NCBI GenBank assembly: GCA_036971475.1
Contig: JBAIZL010000002.1
Span: 233,507,643-233,571,642, forward strand
Source: Prosapia bicincta
Taxonomy: Eukaryota; Arthropoda; Insecta; Hemiptera; Cercopidae
Reading direction: 5' to 3'
DNA: 64,000 nucleotides
Part shown: piece after piece, positions 46,259-58,087 of the stretch
How the letters are laid out: each line of letters starts with the position of its first letter
How positions within the stretch are numbered: position 1 is the first letter of the stretch
Notes under the pieces: generated by a model
The model's input: the letters and a program-made list of their open reading frames with translations, nothing else
What the model was told of the DNA's origin: nothing
Database searches by the model: none
Made by a program: the position numbers and the translations under genes

Positions 46259-48785
46259 TGAAACGCGTCAGCAAGTAAACAATTACTTATTCACTTAGTT
46301 AAGTATTTTTAAAATTAGTTTAATCAGTTAATTCAATATGAAAACATCAAACAACTTCAATAATCAAACACCAACGGTCTTCAATAATCTACCTCTACCG
46401 ACGGACGAAGCTCAAGGTATACTAAACGTCCCTCCACATATCCTTTAACATTCAATACCTGAAACATAAACTAACACCTAAATACTCTAAAATTACAATA
46501 ATTAACAAAACAACTGCTGCACTGAAAACAACAACACAATCACAGAAAATATTTATCAAAAACAGCCTCAAACAATTATATTCTAAGAAAGACAAACCTA
46601 ATAACACCATATAAAAATTACACAAAATTACAACAATGCTACACTACACGGAACTCGAAGAAATAAATCAATACACTAACAACTATACAGATAAACCACT
46701 ACAATTTATTAGAAACAAGCAAAATCTAAAGTTACATAACCTCGCAACACAAAACAATATCACTATCTACACCGATCACCAATTTCACCCGCGCACCATC
46801 CACACCACAAATATCAATATCAGTTAAATAGAATTACACCATTAAAAAAATGCCTAAAATATAACCTAAACCCCAAGAAATACAACCACAAACAAATGTC
46901 GAACATCATTTTGGACACTGAATCAGCAATACAATACACAGATCCCCCGCTCCATGAATATATTAGACAAGACATTAAACTTAAAATGCCCTACATAAAC
47001 AACTTAAACAATAACCCTACTATCATAAATAATGAACATTCAACCTTTAAATCAATTATACAAAAACGCGACAAAGACAACCTAAATTTCTTAAAAGCAG
47101 ACAAAGGTAATTCCATCGTAATTATGCACACACAAGACATCGACAAGAAAAGAAACAGTTTCATAACTGAAAACTAAATATCCTTACTCCGATCAGACCC
47201 CACACCTAAATTTCAAACAGAAATTGAGAATCTTCTAAATAAATGTACCGAAATAATGAAAAGTGAACAAAAGAAATATTATAAACAAAACCATCCCCAA
47301 GCTCCCACATTAAATGCTTTATCTAATATCCACCAAGAAAACACACCCATTAGTGCACTAATGAATCACCCTCATACACCATCACATAGGCTAGCCAAAT
47401 ACATAGACAACCTTATCAGAGACAACACAAACTTTCAAAATCCCACATCGATACACAATAACATAGACCTCATACACAAAATTCAAGACAACCACATACC
47501 CCACAACTCCACCATTGCCTCATTCGCATAAAAAACGTTTACATTAATGTGCCAATATTACAAACACTAAACATACTACAAAATAATCTCACAGCAAACA
47601 ACACTCCACATAAACTCACACATGAAATGATCACACTCAACAAACTCATCACATCACAAAACTACTTCACATACCAACACAAATTCTACACACAGAAAGA
47701 TGGCCTCCCTATGGGTCCCCCCATCTCAGGCATCCTAGCAGAAATATTCCTACATATTATCGAACAAATATATATTCTACAGAACAATAATCATACACAT
47801 AAAATTATTTATTACAATATTTGTGTAGCTGAGAATTTAATATTATACAACAAATGGCAAATCAAACAACTACACAATTACATTAAGGCATTACACAAAA
47901 ACCTTGCATTTACACTCGAATTAGCAGAAAACAATAAAGTAAACATTCTAGAACTTACCAATACCAAACGCAAAACCAGACACAATTTAAAAACATACAG
48001 AAAACCAACAACCACCGATACTGCCATACATAATATAGCTAATCACCCCATACAACACAAACACGATTAATTTAATCACATGTTACACCGCCTAATCAAT
48101 ATACCAATGCTACGGAAAGACTACGACGAAGAGCTTAATACCATAAAATTATCACATTAACATCGCTCAACAAAACGGCTTCCAACACACACTCATAGAC
48201 AACATACTCAGGAAAATTAAACATAAACATCATCAAACGGCCACGCGGATAAACCACACAAATCCCTCACCTACCACAACAAAAACACAGACAAAATAGC
48301 CTACATATTAAAAAAAAAACTATATTACCAATAATCCTACAAAACTACAAACACTTCAAGATAACGCATACAACATTTTCAAAAAAAACTGACAAATTCA
48401 AGCTTTCAGATATTTACAAATTAACTTGTAACGATTGTCCCAACATTTACATCGGCCAATCCGGCAGGTCATTCTATACACGCTTCGAAGAACACATTAC
48501 CCAAGAAAAACAAACAAACCCTAAATCTAGCTACGCAAAACACTTAAAAACGCCCAACACATATACACCGTCATAGGCCTACACAATAATTTAAATGTTG
48601 TACACACATTAAAGCAAAGTAAAAAATTAACAACCTTAGAAAAATATGAAATCTACAAGTACTACGCAACAGATAAAGAAAACGTATTAATTTATCTTAT
48701 ACACTTTAAAGCCAACAGTCATTTTTATAATATGACACACAACTCAAACAACCCAGCACATTGCTCAATCATAAATCCAATCCGA
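46138..48785 (+). mobile_element. Near full-length PLE fossil, plus strand
   Basis: Begins with a terminal repeat (46,138-46,258) and continues through an N-terminal region. The motif FLKADKGNSIVIMHTQD (about 47,088) is the conserved KADKGN block of PLEs. PTLNALSNIHQENTPISALM follows. The RT open frame at 47,549-48,070 contains DGLPMGPPISGILAEIF, a destroyed catalytic box (CVAEN in place of YVDD) and NILELTN. The GIY-YIG domain lies at about 48,410-48,680 with KLTCNDCPNIYIGQSGRS, in which YIG is intact. It ends with a partial copy of the terminal repeat at 48,731-48,785 (GACACACAACTCAAACAACC). The frames are interrupted several times. This is the most complete PLE in the window. Confidence 0.87.
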
Positions 48786-51033
48786 GCTTTGGGCTTATAA
48801 CAGACTAAAATTTGCGTTTGGATAGTTTTATATTTCGTCAATCAAAAACAATCTTTCAGTGTCACGTCAAAGTCGATACCATTTATAAATGAATCAGATA
48901 CAAGCTTTATAGTCATTGAATGTGACTTTTTATAAGTAAATTAATGTTAGCAGTGCCATAGTACGTTAGAACTGAATGGGAAATTAGTTACAATGATAAA
49001 CCTTTTGGTTAAAACCAATCTAGATACAGTTCAGTTAAGTGTAATATGAAACATAAAGTAGATTTAAATCACGTTTATTTCAGTACTCGAAATTAGTATT
49101 AAATATATGAGAAAATGGTTGATATTTGACCCATGTTTTGGCTACTAGCTCTTATCAAGCCTGAAAATAAAATAACATTGCTTTCAATTACCCATTTGAA
49201 AATACTAGTAAACTGTTAACAATAAAATAAAACTTCAAAAACTCAATAATATTTTAGTCATAAGGTAATTACAATAGCCTACCAAAGTAGTGGAGTCATG
49301 AATTCATCAAAAAATGGAAAACATAACAATACTTATAGAAAAACAATTCTTGCATGTGAAATCATACCGAAAAATTCAAAAAAAAAAAAACAACAACAAA
49401 AATATCAACTATACATAGAGAGACTAAATAGCTCCTGGAAAGTTTTAATATATACAACAAAGGCCTACACATACTGCATTACTTAATACAATTAACTTAT
49501 GGATAGTACCGTTTTTTTTTGTAAGTTAATAAGGAGAACTTCAGACTAGGTACGATCCTATATCTGGACGCAATGTCCTACGTAATCAATATTTTACAAC
49601 TAAATTAATGTAAGGCATTTTACGGGGAGGGGAGGTGAAGAAAACACAGTAAGAAGAGTGTTTATCACTCTTACTATTATTCTCACGTTTACGTTTGCAA
49701 CTCGATTATCAATCGTTTTACCATTTATTTAAAATATAGTCGTTTTCTTTAGAAATGGTTTGGGTGATATTCTTGTTTTCGTCTTTTACCGCCGTTGAAA
49801 GGAAGCATTTTACGATTGGGTCTAATAACTCAGTCGTGTCAGGTTCCGACTGGGAATAGCCGTTGGTCCGAGGGTTTATTTAGAGAAAATATGTCAACGA
49901 AGGCAAATATATTCTAAAAGCGGGATCAAGTTACATAACGACAAAGCCGGAGTTTGTTTTTGTATTATAAACAGCAAATTATTATTTCGAACCATTATTT
50001 TAAATAAAAATATATATCTATAGAACTTACTGAAAACTATTTACTAACTGAACTGACGCTTGTCTTTGTCTAGCCCACCCTGTTCTACAGCAATCAACTT
50101 TAAACTTTGTATTTAAATTCTTATGTATAATTGAATTGCAAAGCATTCACCCTCAAAGGTATTGATTAATAACATAACTTTGGAGTAATTTCCCCTGAAA
50201 GTGACTGTTTTGTAATTGAAATGTACACAAGAACTCAAATGAAACGTTTAATTTGTGATTAGAAGGATTGGTTTATTTAAAATTAAATAAGAAGAATAAA
50301 TTCTTAACATACTTGATATTATTGTTATTAGTATGATATTAAAGAACATGTGCTTATTAAATACCAGTATGTTACTGCTACTTTGGTTATAGAAAGTAGA
50401 GCCAGGTCGGGCTGATGTTTTCAACCTCAATCACCATAAACCTTCCAGTTGATCGTATTAGATAGTGAAAACTTCACTTAAATTTAAACGAATATTTAAA
50501 GTTTCAAACACGTGTGGACAAAGCTTACATCTCAAATAGCATATTAACCTGAATATGTTTCCAATAAATATCGTGTTTTTCCATAGCTGTGGTAAAATAT
50601 AACGTCAGTTTAGTTTGATTCCTCTTTGGCAAACTAAAATGATTTTCAAATGCTGATATTTATTTTATGGTAGGCTCATACTTGAATAAAATATTATAAT
50701 TATTTCTTTTCTATCCCATTTCATTAATAAAAGGATTGTTAGGGAATAATTACAAAACTTTTTATGTAAAGCATTAACTTCAGAGATTAGTTTCGGTTAC
50801 TAACTGTTTATATCATTTCAAATCTAATGTTTAAAAAAATGTATTCTTATACAGAACCTCTATAGTTATTACAAAAACAGCAGAAATTCCTCTTTTAAAT
50901 ACAAAAAAACTTAATACGTGTTGCTTTTTATATTGACACTATCAATAGTGACTATTGTGTAAGAGTTTTAAAGATAAACATTAAAATCAACCACCATTTA
51001 TCGTAAATACATGTGTTATTTAAATATTAACCT

Positions 51034-51035
<2 letters not shown>
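48786..51035. other. AT-rich intergenic DNA
   Basis: No gene or repeat family recognised. Confidence 0.4.

Positions 51036-51099
<64 letters not shown>
51036..51099. repeat. (TA)n microsatellite
   Basis: About 64 bp of TA repeats followed by ACACACAAACACAC. Confidence 0.97.
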
Positions 51100-51106
<7 letters not shown>

Positions 51107-52426
51107 AACACACTAAATATATATTATACATAAAAAACGATCCTTAACAGTTTCCCGTGCATGGAACTGCCTTGAGGATGACGAGTTCATTTTTTTAATC
51201 TACCTTTCGTTAGATAACCACATAACCAGTGTTTAATTCGCCCTAAAGCTAAAACTCTTACTGAGTTTACCTTTCTTTGATGGAAGCAAGGTCTCTTCAA
51301 ATAAGCAACCAAGTCCTTCCAATTTTTAATGTTTGTTTTAATATATCCAGCTCTTTAAACTAGCCGCAACTCTAACATATCATGTTTTTAGTCCTAGGTA
51401 GTTCCATCTATAAGTTTTAATCCTTACTCTTATCGGAATGTGTTACAGTCCGAACAATCTCTATAGTTCCTTTTAGTTTGTAATAGCACTTTTATTTTCC
51501 GACTCTGTAACGTGATGCTATGGTCTTTCACAATTCTTTCCCTTCTTCTATTCTAAAGGAGACTTAAGTAGCTACGCTTATTTGTCACAACCGATTCTGT
51601 ATGATTTTGTATTGTTAGCAGATGCTTCATCGTGGAAATGCTGCTTTAAAGTTATAATTCCTTATAACTTTTATTATCCTTTCATAAACTCTATTACAGT
51701 GTCGACAGTGCCCTGCCAACAATATCGACATAAGTATTCCTACTATCCTAAACGTTAAAGATGGAATATTGCAAATAAATTCAATTTGCAATATGTTTAT
51801 ATATCAACGAAACAATCCATTATTTTCCCAAAACTATCTATTGAGGTGAATTATTCAAAATGAAACGTGTTTATATCACTGATTCAATAAAACTATCCCG
51901 TTTTGCAGTTTCTACTTCAATTATTGCCGGTAATGTTACCTGATGTGAACCAGCAGGTTAAACAATATTCTCTTTCACAAAGCACACATCGACATGTTTG
52001 ATACCAAGGCTGTAGTGTAAAAGCTGACTAATGCAAGAGGTGAGTAATAGAAAATATAGGTCAAGTTTAAAGAGAGCCCTAGGTTCGCTAAGAAATCCGA
52101 ACTATACGTATTGGTTTCGTGGTAATAATACAAAGGCACATTTGTTTATAGGCATTATAAATAACGATAAACAACCGCTCCCTACAATAATTGTGAGCGT
52201 AGTGATTGTTAGTTTCTGAACTTATTTGAAAGCCGTATGAAAACAAAAACATCAATTCAGTAACTAAAATTTGTAAGTCTGAGGAAAAGATTGATCTTGC
52301 AGAGATAGTATTAGAAATGATTTATTTTGCCTTCGGTAGTTTTCCTTTTTCTAGACGTATATTTAAAATTTTTGAATCTATATGATATATATTTATATAT
52401 AATTACGTTGCACTGACTTTATGAAT
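51100..52426. other. AT-rich intergenic DNA
   Basis: No gene recognised. Confidence 0.4.
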
Positions 52427-52564
52427 TTAATATATTACTATTGTAAATACTTTTATCGACCAATGATTCGACATTGGTCAAATGACCGAACGATGCCTCA
52501 TCACACAACGTAAAATTATTGCACTTAGTGATGGATAAAAGTATTTACAATATTAATATATTAA
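52427..52564. mobile_element. Small MITE-like element with 31 bp inverted ends (138 bp)
   Basis: Ends 52,427-52,457 and 52,534-52,564 are inverted copies with one mismatch in 31 (shared ATTGTAAATACTTTTATC). Inside, GACCAATG and CATTGGTC form a second perfect inverted repeat. No coding capacity. It lies 17 bp before the Gypsy LTR. Confidence 0.82.
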
Positions 52565-52581
52565 CCTCATATATATATATA

Positions 52582-52873
52582 AGTTATATAAACATTTTAT
52601 GTGAACATTTCATAATTAAATGCGTGCTAGGAAGATTCCTGCTTACGCAGCTTTAGTATTATATAGGTGTGAGAACAGAGCCCCGGCAGTGTGTAAGTCG
52701 CCTCTGTATCGCACAGACGTTTTCCACTCCGATTGAGTGCATATCAATTGTATTGTTTTATTAAGTAAAATTTATGTAACAGTTTTCTAAATTAATTGTT
52801 TATTAAATTCAAAGGTTTGTTAAAAATAAAAATCATTTTTAAAAACCTTTCTTGCTTAATATAAAACGTAACT
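52582..52873 (+). repeat. 5' LTR (292 bp)
   Basis: Starts AGTTATATAA and ends AAAACGTAACT. Identical by eye to 58,855-59,146. A TATA-like TATTATATAGG lies near 52,658, and AATAAA-type words lie near the end. Confidence 0.96.
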
Positions 52874-52890
52874 GGCGCAGTCGGTAGGAC
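52873..52890 (+). other. Primer-binding site
   Basis: TGGCGCAGTCGGTAGGAC starts with the last T of the LTR. It resembles the site of the Drosophila 17.6 and 297 elements, for which a tRNA-Ser primer has been reported; the tRNA assignment here is inferred. Confidence 0.75.
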
Positions 52891-53177
52891 ACCTCAAGGA
52901 AGTTAACGAATATAACGTCCGTCGGTTTTAACCGTTAATTGAGGAAACCTCAAGTAGAGTGAATATCTACAACCACTTAATAGAGCGCATATCTATTAAG
53001 AACACGAGCGAATATCGTGTAAGTGAAAAGTGAAAGTTGTTCAAATGAGCAAAGTATTTTGGATCAACTTGTAAGTAGATCTTAAGATATAGAATTAAGA
53101 AAAAGTAGAGGAAATACTTTTTAATTTTATATAATTGATTTTTGATTTTATTATTTTAAAGAAAATAATATTTTAAA

Positions 53178-54275
53178 ATGGCAACGCCAACATTAAAGAA
53201 AGAATATCTAGATATGATTCCTGAGTATAGTGGAGAGCCCACTATGCTCCACAGATTTATTTCTATATGTGACAAAGTAGTAAATAAGTTTTATGTAAGC
53301 GAAAATCCAGAGGATTTTCAAAATGAATATTTATTTTCTTCTATTTTAGCTAAACTAAAAGGCCAAGCATTGGAAATGATTGTAAACTCAAATTCATATA
53401 ATTGGTATGAGATTAAAAAAGTATTATTAACCAGCTATTCAGACAAAAGAGATTGTTTTACCTTAAATTTAGAAATGGCTGAGTTAAAACAAGAGCATAA
53501 CGAATCACCTTTTAAATTTTATGAAAGAATTCAAAAACTATTAAATTTACAAATTTCATTTTTTGTTAATAAAGAGCCACAAAGACAATTGGCCAAAGAT
53601 GTTTTAATAGAATATGTTCAGAAACTAGCTTTAAGAGTTCTCCTTAGAGGTTTACATGAACCTGTAGGATCGCTAATGCGAACCAAAAATCCAGATTCTC
53701 TTAGCGAAGCACTTAATATGCTTACTAACGATTTTCAATTTAAAAATAACAAATTATTTCAAAATGTTAAACAGAACATTCCACCTAGGGCCCCACAATA
53801 CCCGCCTATTCGCAAACCCCTTCCTAACAAACAAACCTTCCAAAACTATAGGCCCAACTACCAAAATAATCCTAACCAATTTACTAAACCTAACTCATAC
53901 GTGCAGCAAAATCAACAACCGAGACAGTCTAACAACTACACACCATTAAAAGTTCATCAAAAATTTGAACCAGAACCAATGAGCATTTCCACACGTCAAA
54001 CAGGGAACACAATTAGACAAAATAGACTTTATCAGATGACAGGGAAACCAATAGAGGAGGAAAATTACGATCAAACTATGGATCGATTGACTGAACAAAT
54101 GACTAACTCTTATCTGACCGAACAAACAGATTATGAACCGCAAGAGGACCCTGACAGCTACATAGACTTTGATGATTCCCCGCAAGAGGAAAACGCATGC
54201 GGATTCACTCAAGAGGACAATCATACCCAAAATCATTTTTTAGGACTAACCACATTAAAAAGACATTTTCCATAA
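53178..54275 (+). CDS. gag: Gypsy-type Gag polyprotein
   Basis: A 365-residue structural polyprotein that assembles the cytoplasmic particle for reverse transcription. ATG at 53,178 is the first in frame after a 287 bp leader that follows the primer-binding site. Residues 1 to about 200 form a capsid-like helical region (for example IPEYSGEPTMLHRFISICDK and SILAKLKGQALEMIV). The rest is low-complexity, rich in Pro, Gln and Asn, with an acidic end. No CCHC zinc knuckle is present, as in 17.6-type Gags, so RNA binding probably relies on the basic and polar tail. The last 100 bases overlap the pol frame, and a T TTT TTA heptamer at 54,236-54,242 lies in the gag frame. Open without any break. Confidence 0.93.
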   Translation: MATPTLKKEYLDMIPEYSGEPTMLHRFISICDKVVNKFYVSENPEDFQNEYLFSSILAKLKGQALEMIVNSNSYNWYEIKKVLLTSYSDKRDCFTLNLEMAELKQEHNESPFKFYERIQKLLNLQISFFVNKEPQRQLAKDVLIEYVQKLALRVLLRGLHEPVGSLMRTKNPDSLSEALNMLTNDFQFKNNKLFQNVKQNIPPRAPQYPPIRKPLPNKQTFQNYRPNYQNNPNQFTKPNSYVQQNQQPRQSNNYTPLKVHQKFEPEPMSISTRQTGNTIRQNRLYQMTGKPIEEENYDQTMDRLTEQMTNSYLTEQTDYEPQEDPDSYIDFDDSPQEENACGFTQEDNHTQNHFLGLTTLKRHFP

Positions 54276-57200
54276 TGCATATAGAAGACGACACAAACGA
54301 ACTACCGTACATCCACGATCCCAAGACCAATTTAAAGATGCTGATTGACACTGGAAGTACGAGATCATTTATTAAAAAATCAATAGCTTTCCAATTTTTC
54401 AAAAACACTCTAAAACAAGAGCCATTTGAAGTGAGTACAGCTCATGGAGTATCAAAAGAAAAATACAGTTGTACGCTACCCCTTTTAGGAAAAGAAACAA
54501 CCAAATTCTATTTATTTGATTTCCATAAAGATTTTGACTTACTCCTTGGATTAGATAACATAAAAGAATTAAAAATTAATTTAAATTTTGTGAATGATAA
54601 ATTAATATTTCGCAATAAGCAAATGCCGATCAAATATTTTAACACAGAAGAACAAAATAATAATAATAACAATAATAATAATAATATAAGCGAATGTCAG
54701 GAACAGAAAGCAAAAAAGGGAACAAGTTATGTTATACAAGCCCGCGCTAGCCAAACGATTAAATTTAGAATACAAAATATTCAAGATGGAGAAGGACTCT
54801 TACCATACAAAAACTTAAATGGATTAGAAATTCCGCAGTGTATAGTCTCAGTACACAAGGGAGAAGCCTACTGCCCTAAAATAAACAACACAGAAGTAAA
54901 TGTAGAATTAACAGTAAATGAACCATTAGAATTAAAATCTTTAGAAGAATACAATATCCTTAGACCTGATGCAATGCAAATGAACGCTAATTTCAATTTA
55001 TTAGATTATAAACAAAAAAATTCGAGAAGAAAAAATTTAGATTTATCAAAATTTAGAATGGAACATATGAACTCGGAAGAAAAATCCGCTATAACAAGTT
55101 TAATAAAAGATTATGCAGATTTATTCCATATTGAGGGAAACGATTTAACTTTTACCAACCAAATAAAACATGTTATTAGGACTACTGATGAAATTCCCGT
55201 ATACTCCAGAAATTATAGATATCCAGAGATTTACAAGAACGAAATTAATAAACAAACTGAGGACATGCTTGAACAAGGAATTATTAGACCTTCAAATTCT
55301 CCATGGAACTCTCCTGTCTGGATTGTACCCAAAAAACAAGACGCTTCTGGCAAAAGAAAATTTCGATTAGTAATAGATTTTAGAGGATTAAACAAGAAAA
55401 CAATTGACGATAAATTTCCCTTGCCAAACATTACCGACATATTAGATGAATTAGGACGATCTCAGTATTTTACAACTTTAGATTTAGCCTCAGGATTTCA
55501 CCAAGTAGAAATGGATAAAAATAGCATAGAAAAAACAGCGTTTTCAACAGAAACGGGACACTATGAATTTTTAAGAATGCCTTTTGGACTAAAGAATAGC
55601 CCCCCTACATTTCAAAGAATTATGAATAACATTCTGAGAGGAATCCAAAATGAAACATGTTTAGTTTATTTAGACGATATTATAATTTACTCCACTAGCC
55701 TCCAAGAACATATACAAAGACTTAAAGAAGTATTCGACAGATTACGCAAAGCCAACTTTAAAGTACAGCTGGATAAAACAGAATTTTTAAGAAAAGAAGT
55801 AGCGTATCTAGGGCATGTTGTTACACCGGAAGGCGTAAAACCTAACCCAGCAAAGATTTTGGCAATCAAAAACTATCCAATACCCAAAACCACCAAACAA
55901 ATTAAAGGATTTTTAGGACTAATAGGCTATTATCGAAAATTTATTAAAAACTTCGCCAAGATAACAAAACCCTTTACTAACTGTTTAAAGAAAAATGCAA
56001 AAATAAACATAGAAAATCCAGACTTCATAGAATGTTTTGAGACATGTAAAAATATACTGACTAATGAGCCCCTTCTACAATACCCAGATTTTGAAAAGGA
56101 GTTTACTCTAACAACAGACGCTAGTAATTTTGCACTAGGAGCAATTTTAAGCCAGGACAAAAATGGGAAGGACCTTCCTATAGCGTATGCCAGCAGAACT
56201 TTAAACGACAGCGAAACTAATTACTCCGCGATTGAAAAGGAATTACTAGCAATCGTATGGGCCACTAAACACTTTAGGCCTTATTTATTTGGAAGAAAAT
56301 TTAAAATTTATACAGACCATAAACCTTTACAATGGTTATTTTCAGTTAAAGAACCAAATTCCAAGCTTTTAAGATGGAGATTAAAATTAGAAGAATATGA
56401 TTATGACATAAGATACAAAAAAGGGAAATTAAACCAAAACGCAGATGCCCTGTCTAGAATACAATTGAACATTACTAATAAAAGGTCAACAAACACCCAA
56501 CACACTGTAGAACCAGACCTTGATTTATCTCCAGCTGGATTAATCCAACGTTTCTTCCCGGAATTAAATGAAGATAAAGAGTCTATGGTCGTACAACTCG
56601 ACGCAACAGATAATGCCAACTTAGAGTACGATCAAGAAAGTGACAGTCAAACCGTGCATTCCAACTTCGAAGGGAACACCCAAATTGAAATACCAATTTC
56701 CGACGAGCCTGTAAACTTTGGGAGAAATCAAATATTTTTGTCATTGGTAAAGTATGAGCCAAAGAAAGTAAAAATTATAAAACTATTCGGAACTTCAAAA
56801 ATTCGTTTAATGGTCGAAATATCAGAAAATAACTTTAAAGAAGACATAGTTAACTTTGTAAAATCATATTTGGTACCCAAAATAAAATATAATCTATATT
56901 TTGAAGACGATTTTTACGAGAAATTTGCATCATGCGTAGCCAAAAATTTCAAACAAACTGAACTAAATTTGGTTAAGTGTAATAACAAACTCTTAGACCT
57001 AACTTCGGAAGAAGATACCTTAGAAACGATAAGTAATTATCATGTCAGCAAAACCAATCACCGAGGGATACAAGAAACATACGAACAAATTAAGCGAAGA
57101 TATTATTGGCCTAATTTAAAATCACTAATCCAAAATTTCATAAATCAGTGTGACATATGTCAAAGAACCAAATATGACAGAATGCCCTTACAATTAGAGA

Positions 57201-58087
57201 TGAACTTGACGCCTACAGCTTCAAGGCCTTTCCAGATAATTCACATCGACACTATCTCTTTAGAAAAGAATGCGTTTATCAGCATTGTCGACAGTTTTAC
57301 AAAGTATGTTCAAGCTTATCGCTTGGGAAGCTCTCAAGCTACAGAGATTGCAGACAAGTTATTAGATTACTTTGCGCAGTTCTGCTTACCAACAGTTATT
57401 ATCTCAGACAATGGAACGGAGTTTAATAACAGGATTGTGAAGGAGATATTAGACCTGCATAAAATCAAAATCCATTTTATCAGTACACAAAACCCCCAAT
57501 CAAACGGATTATGTGAAAGATTCCATTCCACCTTAATAGAACACATAAGGCTGTTAAACAATCAAATCGAATTTAAAAAAGACAGTATAATTAAGAAAGT
57601 CAAATATGCTATAATTGCCTATAACAATAGCATTCATTCAGTCACAAAATTAACGCCGTGCGAAGTCTTATTTGGACACATAAATTCAAACTCTTTATTA
57701 GATATAGATTTAGAAAAACAAATTGTAAATGACTACGTTTTAAACCATAAGGAAAAAACAAAAATACTTTACGAAAACATTAGGGATAGCAATCAAAGAA
57801 TTAAAGAAAAAGTTTTAGAAAAAAGGAATGTAAACAAAGAACCACTTCCAGAAATACCATCTGAAGTTTATATAAAGTCAGTTCAGAAGCAAAGCAAAAC
57901 GAAAAACAGATATAGCAAGGAAGAAATAGCTTCGATAGATAAAGAAAGAAAAACTGGAAAAATAAAGCCTAGACATCATAACACAAAAGACAAAATACAT
58001 TTGTCGAAAATTAAAAGGCCTAAGAAGATAAAAAATGTAATTAATGACCAAAATCCTTCTTGTTCATATTCGACACAATCAAATTAA
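54176..58087 (+). CDS. pol: Gypsy-type Pol polyprotein (protease, RT, RNase H, integrase)
   Basis: Pol supplies the enzymes for copying and integrating the element. Its frame is -1 relative to gag and is open from 54,176; the first ATG is at 54,197, and expression is probably by frameshift. Residue numbers count from that ATG (1,296 aa). An aspartic protease has DTGS at 51-54. RT has LVIDFRGLNKKTIDDKFPLP, TTLDLASGFHQVEM, MPFGLKNSPPTFQR and YLDD at 491-494. RNase H has TDAS with Asp 641 and ends TDHKPLQWL. The integrase has a zinc site H949, H955, C985, C988, then D1018, D1071 and E1107 (35 residues between the last two). The tail is Lys-rich. An AAT repeat gives about ten Asn between protease and RT. 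All catalytic residues checked are present and the frame has no stop. Confidence 0.95.
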   Translation, partial: FPARGKRMRIHSRGQSYPKSFFRTNHIKKTFSIMHIEDDTNELPYIHDPKTNLKMLIDTGSTRSFIKKSIAFQFFKNTLKQEPFEVSTAHGVSKEKYSCTLPLLGKETTKFYLFDFHKDFDLLLGLDNIKELKINLNFVNDKLIFRNKQMPIKYFNTEEQNNNNNNNNNNISECQEQKAKKGTSYVIQARASQTIKFRIQNIQDGEGLLPYKNLNGLEIPQCIVSVHKGEAYCPKINNTEVNVELTVNEPLELKSLEEYNILRPDAMQMNANFNLLDYKQKNSRRKNLDLSKFRMEHMNSEEKSAITSLIKDYADLFHIEGNDLTFTNQIKHVIRTTDEIPVYSRNYRYPEIYKNEINKQTEDMLEQGIIRPSNSPWNSPVWIVPKKQDASGKRKFRLVIDFRGLNKKTIDDKFPLPNITDILDELGRSQYFTTLDLASGFHQVEMDKNSIEKTAFSTETGHYEFLRMPFGLKNSPPTFQRIMNNILRGIQNETCLVYLDDIIIYSTSLQEHIQRLKEVFDRLRKANFKVQLDKTEFLRKEVAYLGHVVTPEGVKPNPAKILAIKNYPIPKTTKQIKGFLGLIGYYRKFIKNFAKITKPFTNCLKKNAKINIENPDFIECFETCKNILTNEPLLQYPDFEKEFTLTTDASNFALGAILSQDKNGKDLPIAYASRTLNDSETNYSAIEKELLAIVWATKHFRPYLFGRKFKIYTDHKPLQWLFSVKEPNSKLLRWRLKLEEYDYDIRYKKGKLNQNADALSRIQLNITNKRSTNTQHTVEPDLDLSPAGLIQRFFPELNEDKESMVVQLDATDNANLEYDQESDSQTVHSNFEGNTQIEIPISDEPVNFGRNQIFLSLVKYEPKKVKIIKLFGTSKIRLMVEISENNFKEDIVNFVKSYLVPKIKYNLYFEDDFYEKFASCVAKNFKQTELNLVKCNNKLLDLTSEEDTLETISNYHVSKTNHRGIQETYEQIKRRYYWPNLKSLIQNFINQCDICQRTKYDRMPLQLEMNLTPTASRPFQIIHIDTISLEKNAFISIVDSFTKYVQAYRLGSSQATEIADKLLDYFAQFCLPTVIISDNGTEFNNRIVKEILDLHKIKIHFISTQNPQSNGLCERFHSTLIEHIRLLNNQIEFKKDSIIKKVKYAIIAYNNSIHSVTKLTPCEVLFGHINSNSLLDIDLEKQIVNDYVLNHKEKTKILYENIRDSNQRIKEKVLEKRNVNKEPLPEIPSEVYIKSVQKQSKTKNRYSKEEIASIDKERKTGKIKPRHHNTKDKIHLSKIKRPKKIKNVINDQNPSCSYSTQSN
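54236..54242 (+). promoter_or_regulatory. Putative -1 ribosomal frameshift heptamer T TTT TTA
   Basis: Six T followed by A, positioned as X XXY YYZ in the gag frame (codons TTT at 54,237 and TTA at 54,240). The pol frame is exactly -1 and is open on both sides of the site. No strong downstream stem was seen by eye. Confidence 0.75.
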
